In this document: one piece after another, positions 58,151-64,000 of the stretch
How the letters are laid out: each line of letters opens with the position of its first letter
Position numbering within the stretch: the stretch's first letter is position 1
The notes under the pieces: generated by a model
What the model saw: only the letters and a program-made list of their open reading frames with translations
Told to the model about the DNA's origin: nothing
Database searches by the model: none
Program-made: the position numbers and the translations under genes
Origin: Blastobasis lacticolella
Taxonomy: Eukaryota > Arthropoda > Insecta > Lepidoptera > Blastobasidae
Assembly (NCBI GenBank): GCA_905147135.1
Contig: LR990053.1
Location: 7,638,501 to 7,702,500, forward strand
Direction of reading: 5' to 3'
DNA: 64,000 nt

Positions 58151-60174
58151 TCCATAGGGATCGAATTTCCACCCCATTTATTCGTCTTTCATGTTTCTTC
58201 TGCCATAATAAATAATAAAGTAATATACTTCTATTAGAAAAGTCTGTTCTCAAAGCCACATCATACTGTGACGTGACATGCTCAGAAAACACTGGGGTTA
58301 TGTGCCATCGAGGCACGTTTTGAGGTTTGTAAGGTGTTCTGTCTTTTCGTACAGTCATGACTGGTCACTGCACAGTTTTGGACTGTGTAGGCAAAACGGA
58401 GTGTGTCCGTCTTGCAGCTGTCACTAATTACTAAGGACAGCTCATCAAGTAAGCTATTATTTGACGCTTGGCCACAGACTAGAAAGTCCTCTGTTTAGGC
58501 AAGGCAAGGCAATTAACTATTTATGACAATTTAATTGCTTTTTTCATTATTCTTTGAGCAGATAAAATGATACCAATTAATCGTTACTGTCTCTCCATTT
58601 GTCACTTAAGTATCTACTTAGTATAAAACAACTTTAGGTTCTACGGAAAGAACCGTAAATCGCTTGGTTTCGGAGAGGAGTACTTCTCCTTGGTTTCGAG
58701 AATTAAAACCCATTTTCAGAAAACCGCAGAGACTTGAAATTAAGTGCCTTCTACAGTACATACTACTACATACTTATGACATCTCTGTGACAGTGGAACT
58801 AGCCAAGATGCATTTTATTTACGCGATCGACATACAGTACAATAGAAAGGAAAGCGTATGGGATTTAATATAAACCTATAGAAAAGACTATATATTTGGG
58901 ATCACCGGAGCGATAGTACCACGAGCGCTTCGAAGCTGGCCGAACGTAGCCGACAAGTACAGATCGACATTCGACAGTCATAATAGCATCGTCGTCGTAT
59001 CGATTATGGCAATAACCTTCCCGTTCGCCTTAACGACTTATAGGCAGTGATGGTGATATCATATGCATGTGTACGTAAAGTAAATTATTTATTTTCCTGA
59101 GACCAATTACACATTTTTTTTGTTATGTCGTCTCTTAGTTTTCGTGACAGTAATCTTCATCTTCTTAACCAGTCGATGGACTAAACTCTGAGACTTACAC
59201 TTTATTCGCCCAGTATTCGGCGACGCATACAGCGGGTAAAATACACGGGTAAAATTAATTAGACGGATTTTATCGATTTACAAATGACATCGACATTATG
59301 TTACATATGTATTAGTATAAATGTTTTAATGTGAACGCCGGTTTGTAACCAATAAGAATGGAGAACGTCATTCCAGTATGCTCCATTTATAACTAAGATA
59401 AATATCATTTAGTACATGCGTTCTTAATCTTTTATTGGAACAGAACACTCACGAAATCCCAAATCCAAAAGATATATGAAACTGACTGTCTGCGGCAGAC
59501 TGTGCTCGCGGGGGACGAAAATGCATTAGATGTTCGTTCGCTATTCCAATTTATCTTTATTGACGCCTTAAATGATAGAAACATACACTAGATACATATT
59601 TCATTTATCATAAAAAAAACGTGTTTATAACTATACTCGACAAGAATATTTGAAGCATGACTATTGGCTATATTTTTTTGAGTAGGGACTAATGTACGAA
59701 CTGAAGTTCGTACATAGCTTTGAAAAGCAGTAGGCAGGTTCCCTATCCATCTTCATTAACCAATCGCAGTTAGCATCGGTTAGCTGCTATACCTCCCCCA
59801 AGGCCACTTAGACCGTGTTGCACTTGTTAGACCGCAGTTTTGCGCATCCATTTCGCATTCAGTCACTGCCAGCTGATTTGCGCAGAAGCGTCGTCGCGTC
59901 GCGCTATCACGCACTACACGAGAACACGTATCACCCAACTACACCCACGCACTGGGTTTGCTACCCACTTACAATGTCACTGTCAGACTGTCTATCGAGT
60001 TTAAATCTCAAAATTTAACCGATAGCTACTTGGCCAATTCGATATGGGGCCATAGTTTTCTTCTTATCATGTCAATGATAACATATGGGGGATGGGGAAA
60101 TAAATAACCAGGATCAAGAATCAATAACGAATATAATTTTATATACTGACACAAATGTATAAATGGCGTAAATG
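58151..60174 (+). other. PTPN9 intron 4, no feature recognised
   Basis: No supported coding exon, RNA gene or bounded element. GTACGAACTGAAGTTCGTAC at 59694-59713 is a short palindrome. Confidence 0.4.
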
Positions 60175-60285
60175 CATGTAAAGATGTATGAATGTGGAAG
60201 AGCCGAGAGGTGTGTTAGGATCGTAGCTTATGGCACTTGATAGTCTCTGCCTACCCCTATGGGATACGTGTGTGACTGTGTATGC
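60175..60285 (+). mobile_element. LINE 3' tail piece
   Basis: AGCCGAGAGGTGTGTTAGGA, then ATAGTCTCTGCCTACCCCTA and GGGATACGTGTGTGA correspond to the last ~70 bp of 54205-54575 (…REVC, DRS, VSAYP, G). 60286-60770 has nothing recognised. Confidence 0.55.
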
Positions 60286-60774
60286 ATGTATGTATACTGA
60301 CAAGGCTGTACACAACGAAGGTGCTTGTGCAAACAGCCAGATTTACGGTATTTATTAGATTTTCACCCTCGACCTTACCTTTGACGAAAATAGAATCCAG
60401 ATTGAACTTCGATTATAAGCTAATATTATGGCTACGAAAATATAATGCTATGTGGGTGCCAAAGCCAACGTTTTATGGTTCCATTGTTAAAGAAGACAAC
60501 TATATTTCTTTATAGATCCGAACATTTTAGTTGCAGACTATAAATTTTATTCTAAAAATCACCAAGATGGAAAATATCGTTCGCCACCAAATTGATTACG
60601 TAACTTTACTGATCTAATACTTTATCAAAAAATATACACGGAAAGTTATTTGGAGAACGCGGTAACAAAGGATTTGTCAACAGATTGTTGTTCTACTATC
60701 CGGCGCAGTACTTATATCTTGTAATAGTGTTGTTTAAATTCATAATATGGATATGTGCTAATCAGATGGAAACG

Positions 60775-60905
60775 GCCCCAGTCTAGTGGCAGCGTGTTTG
60801 CGAGACAGATAATAAAAGTTAAGCAACGCACGCCAATGCCTGTTACTGGACGGGTGACCGTTTCGAACTTTGATAATTGGACCTATCCGTAGGCACTCTA
60901 GCATC
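60775..60905 (+). mobile_element. 5S-rRNA-like retroposon
   Basis: AAGTTAAGCAACGC (60816) and ACTGGACGGGTGACCG (60845-60860) match the 3' half of 5S rRNA, which has GTTAAGCAAC and GGATGGGTGACCG. The left part is only loosely 5S-like, so it is not a functional 5S gene. A 5S-derived SINE or similar retroposon is the likely class. Confidence 0.55.
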
Positions 60906-60999
60906 AGCAATCTTCCTAAAAATTTACGCTAATTAGCTCCACGTAATACTTTATTTTTGACAAGTGAACCTGGCGCCATTTCGTACACGTATATCTAAT

Positions 61000-61092
61000 A
61001 ATATTGATGAAAACCGCATTAAAATCCGTTTAGTAATTTAAAATTTCTAAGCGTACATAGTTTAGAAGCGACTTTGTTTTATACTAAATATA
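61000..61092 (+). repeat. Old dispersed repeat tail
   Basis: AAAACCGCATTAAAATCCGT, AAGCGTACATAG, GAAGCGACTTTGTTTTATAC. Typical 3' part of a common lepidopteran repeat, perhaps the same family as 55727-56050. Confidence 0.55.
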
Positions 61093-62865
61093 AATGTCAA
61101 CGCTGTATTCTTCTATGAGTTTTTTGTTTTGCAACATTACTCCTTCAAGCTTTTTTCCGACTTTCACCCAAACCTATTTAGCCGCTCAGGCGTGAAAAAC
61201 ACGAACAATACCAATAGAATTGTTACGTATAATTGTCAAGAGCTATTATTACACCAGAAATGTTTTGTGAAATTGTCACAGGCGAGAAGACAGCCCATCG
61301 CCAATAACACTCATTTCGTACACTCTGGTTCATTTAAAAAAACACTGATTACTTCTCTTTTCTTTCTCTTTAAACTGGAACTCAACGTCGCAAAATTTAT
61401 TGCTTGAAGACAGAAATAACTCTTCAGACTTAATAAACTTTATAATAAAAATATCGCGACTACAATCTTTATTTGATTCTGTTCACGGCATTGTTACACC
61501 TACAGTATTATTGAGATGTCAATGTAATTTAACCGGCGGGCTTAGTGCGCGCGAACGCCTGAAAGCGAATTACAGGCCCTATCCGGGTCCCTGTTGTATT
61601 TGTATTCTCGACGTGTGACAAGCGAGTGTTTGCTTCAACGTTTGTGTTGCTTTGTCTCGGGATCCTAGTTAGGATGGAGAGGGGCGAGGGTGCAGCTCGT
61701 TGAGAACTCGCTGATCTACGGGCGTGGGCGGGACATAAACAGATGCGCACCCGGAATCGTGTAAGAAGTTTAAATTGGATCGGTAAAAAACTCGGCCGAA
61801 AGTTTGCCATAATATAATAAAGCGAAGTGATAAATGTCAAACTAGAGAAGTTTGACGTGTCCCCGACAGGGTATCCGCCTTGACGATTTGGAAATCCTTC
61901 ACTTCATAATCGTCAATTATAACTCTTGTGTGTTATATTAAAATAGTGCTATCAGCGAGGACACGTTTTAAGATGACTCTGCCATCTAAAAATGTCTCCT
62001 GACAGTGAAGTACTTGTGAAAAAAAAACAGATTTAAAAAATTAAAATTATTCCAGTAACATAAAACTAAAATGGGTGTGGATGCTGTGGACCACTATACA
62101 CGACTAAGGTATTTAGTGGAATAATTACGACGCGTTACTCGCAGCAGTACACATTTAATTGAAATACGCTCGCGGCACTGTATTAGGAATTATCAAAGAG
62201 AGTCTGTATCATCTGGTTTATATTACAGTCGCAACTATGCGAGATTCAATTACACCTGCCAAAATACTGTCGCCCTGGTGACCTGGGTCTGTGAAATTAA
62301 ATATAAGGGTAATTATGCTCTTGAAAATTGACTTTTAACTTTTTTTGCTGAAGCTTCTTTTAACTATGATTATTGTGCTACCATTAGAAGAGCGGGCGGA
62401 CCCTGGCAGGAGCTGGGATTGATCGTAGTGATGATAGTATGACTTCCAGACCTGTCCTTCTTTATTGAACGTCATAAATCCGCTTATTGCCAGATTATTG
62501 TCGTTTTAATTTATGTCTCTAGCGCTATATGGAAAGAATCTATTTTAATTTTTAACCTTTAAAGATAAAAGGAGCTCGTAAGCTTTTCCTCCATAAGCCT
62601 CTCTGACCTTCCATTTAGTTACTCACCGTTCACCGGGTCATAACTTCCGAGTCGTTTCACAACACAGAATATAACCCTTTTATATGGCCATATTACCATA
62701 AACACTTTGTATAGAGAGTTTAACGCCGTGAATTTTATGCTATTCGATTGTATGAAACGTTCTCTGATGTAAAGATTCGCACGTAATTTATGTATGATTA
62801 AGGAAAGTCGAATGGCAGACGATCTAAACGGGTAGGTTTTTCTTGGACGAGTTATGCGGGTGTGA
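61093..62865 (+). other. Spacer, no feature recognised
   Basis: Short open frames only; none has recognisable motifs. 61650-61760 is moderately GC-rich. Confidence 0.4.
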
Positions 62866-62869
62866 ATTT

Positions 62870-63363
62870 CGTAGCACCGTTTTTCCGTAGCGCTCGGTGG
62901 GCGGATGCGGGCCGTAGTCCGTAGCCGGAGGCCGCCCTCCCCGTCGCGCCACGCCACCCTGCCCGCCGCGGCCTACGTCAGTCGAGCTCGAGCCTCCGCC
63001 GCGGCCGCGCGTATCTCCCCGCGCGACCACTGTTATTACGCGTTCAGACCCATCGCTATCCAAACATTGCGTGTGCTATAAAAATAAACTATCTACCTTA
63101 TCTCTTCACGTACGCTGTAAGACGGCCGAGCGGTATCGCCGATCAAACCGCTTACTCCCCAAGGATACCGCAAACAGGTGGCATATCAGTGCTATTATTG
63201 GGTGTTGATGCCGTCGAGTTTAGTTGCAGTGGGCAGTGCTATTGCCGGAGTGCTGACTAGGAGTGCATCGCTTGCTAATAGCCTCGGTAGAGGCGGTATT
63301 GTGAAGCTCCACTGGATCGATAACAGCTGAGCAGGACTGTCCACATCGAGTGCTTATCGCCAG
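62870..63363 (+). promoter_or_regulatory. Candidate promoter and non-coding first exon
   Basis: A CpG-rich block (62880-63030) is followed by TATAAAAA at 63077-63084. The sequence after it ends in a donor-like CCAG/GTAAAG at 63363/63364. This could be an alternative PTPN9 promoter or the start of another plus-strand gene to the right. The minus-strand Gly/Arg-rich open frame over the GC block (63063-62824) is probably a composition effect. 63364-64000 shows nothing recognised. Confidence 0.35.
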
Positions 63364-64000
63364 GTAAAGATAATACTGACTCGGTGACCTATTTCATACA
63401 CTTGGCGTAACACGGCTTCTATTTTGTAATATACAAACATGCTGATGTAAGTGTGCGGCGTGCCAGCAGCAGTGTTAGTGATTGAGCACAGTACCGAAGT
63501 AATATTTAACACTCCGCGAAAAACTGTATAAACAGTGTTTTATGTAAATACGTTTCAAAACGCTGTTTACATGTCTCTTAAATAAACATTCAAATTGAAG
63601 CTAGTACGTGTACAGGTTTTAGTCACATTTTGTGGAATATGGAATATTTATTGGTAACATTAGACATACACCTTTAGTCCACACAGTATAAAATTTCTGT
63701 AAAATGTAGACTTTTCGAGGATTTATTTCAATGTCATAAATTAATAAAATAATAACTAAACGAAAACAAAGACTACTTTGTTTGCTCAATCAGTAAAAAA
63801 CCAAACAAAAATCCATTATGGTAAGTAAACAAGCGGTGTTGGGTTTCTTCGAGTCGGAAATTAAATGCCTTTGCGCTGTGTTTACGCAAAACAGCGTGAT
63901 GGGTCCTTCCACGGGGACTCGGAAGTAAATGTGGAATGTGGAGGTCAAGAATTACGCTTTCGGCAAAAGCGAATCTAGCTGTTATTCCGGCAATGAGGTA

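Noticed and set aside
60816..60870. A functional 5S rRNA gene
   Set aside because: Only the 3' half is 5S-like and the 5' domain is missing.
62824..63063. Gly/Arg-rich minus-strand protein
   Set aside because: Explained by the GC-rich block; no supporting start context, splice or homology.

Overview
This is a eukaryotic, almost certainly lepidopteran (moth or butterfly), nuclear window. The case rests on spliced genes with GT-AG introns and insect-type protein sequences, an AT-rich background, no operons, and a heavy load of mobile-element debris: RTE-type and CR1/Jockey-type LINEs, tRNA-derived SINEs, hAT and piggyBac-like DNA elements, a Penelope-like fragment, and many foldback MITEs. Several repeat sequences look like ones common in Lepidoptera, but that is recalled, not searched.

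Host genes, left to right: (1) COX16 on +, two coding exons (8663-8814, 8886-9066). (2) A polyubiquitin gene on +, with a heat-shock-element array, a TATA box, a leader exon, a 2.8-kb leader intron and one uninterrupted coding exon of 14 ubiquitin units (15260-18457). (3) A two-exon gene on + for a 112-residue Cys-rich zinc-ribbon-like protein (36900-37154, 37672-37755). (4) mRpL23 on -, three exons (40432 down to 39386). (5) The 5' part of the gene for a PTPN9/PTP-MEG2-type tyrosine phosphatase on +, with exons at 41218-41250, 52749-52970, 55224-55313 and 56865-57005. The phosphatase domain is not in the window, so the gene must continue past the right edge. mRpL23 and PTPN9 are head to head, about 0.8 kb apart.

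Mobile elements, by region: 2.0-6.0 kb holds two convergent decayed RTE elements. 7.35-8.19 kb is a tandem dimer of a 417-bp foldback element. 11.0-11.5 kb has two foldback MITEs. The polyubiquitin leader intron carries a MITE, a SINE and older repeats. 18.58-19.78 kb is a piggyBac-like element with TTAA duplications just 3' of polyubiquitin. 20.8-22.8 kb is a 5'-truncated LINE. 23.4-26.3 kb is a nested stack: a minus-strand LINE broken by a tRNA-Gly-like SINE and by a hAT element with a perfect 8-bp duplication, the hAT itself broken by a ~255-bp retroposon. 26.3-27.0 kb is satellite-like. 28.38-29.39 kb is a non-autonomous hAT element with an 8-bp duplication. 30.10-33.82 kb is a nearly complete CR1-like LINE inserted with a 5-bp duplication into a Penelope-like element. 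The long PTPN9 introns hold scattered LINE and SINE pieces and a possible relic of PTPN9 exon 2.

Most notable: the polyubiquitin array encodes two ubiquitin variants in equal number (7 and 7), P19/S22 and A19/T22, and neither is the usual animal P19/T22 form. The host genes share no single pathway: COX16 and mRpL23 serve mitochondrial respiration and translation, polyubiquitin serves protein turnover and stress, and PTPN9 serves membrane trafficking and signalling.
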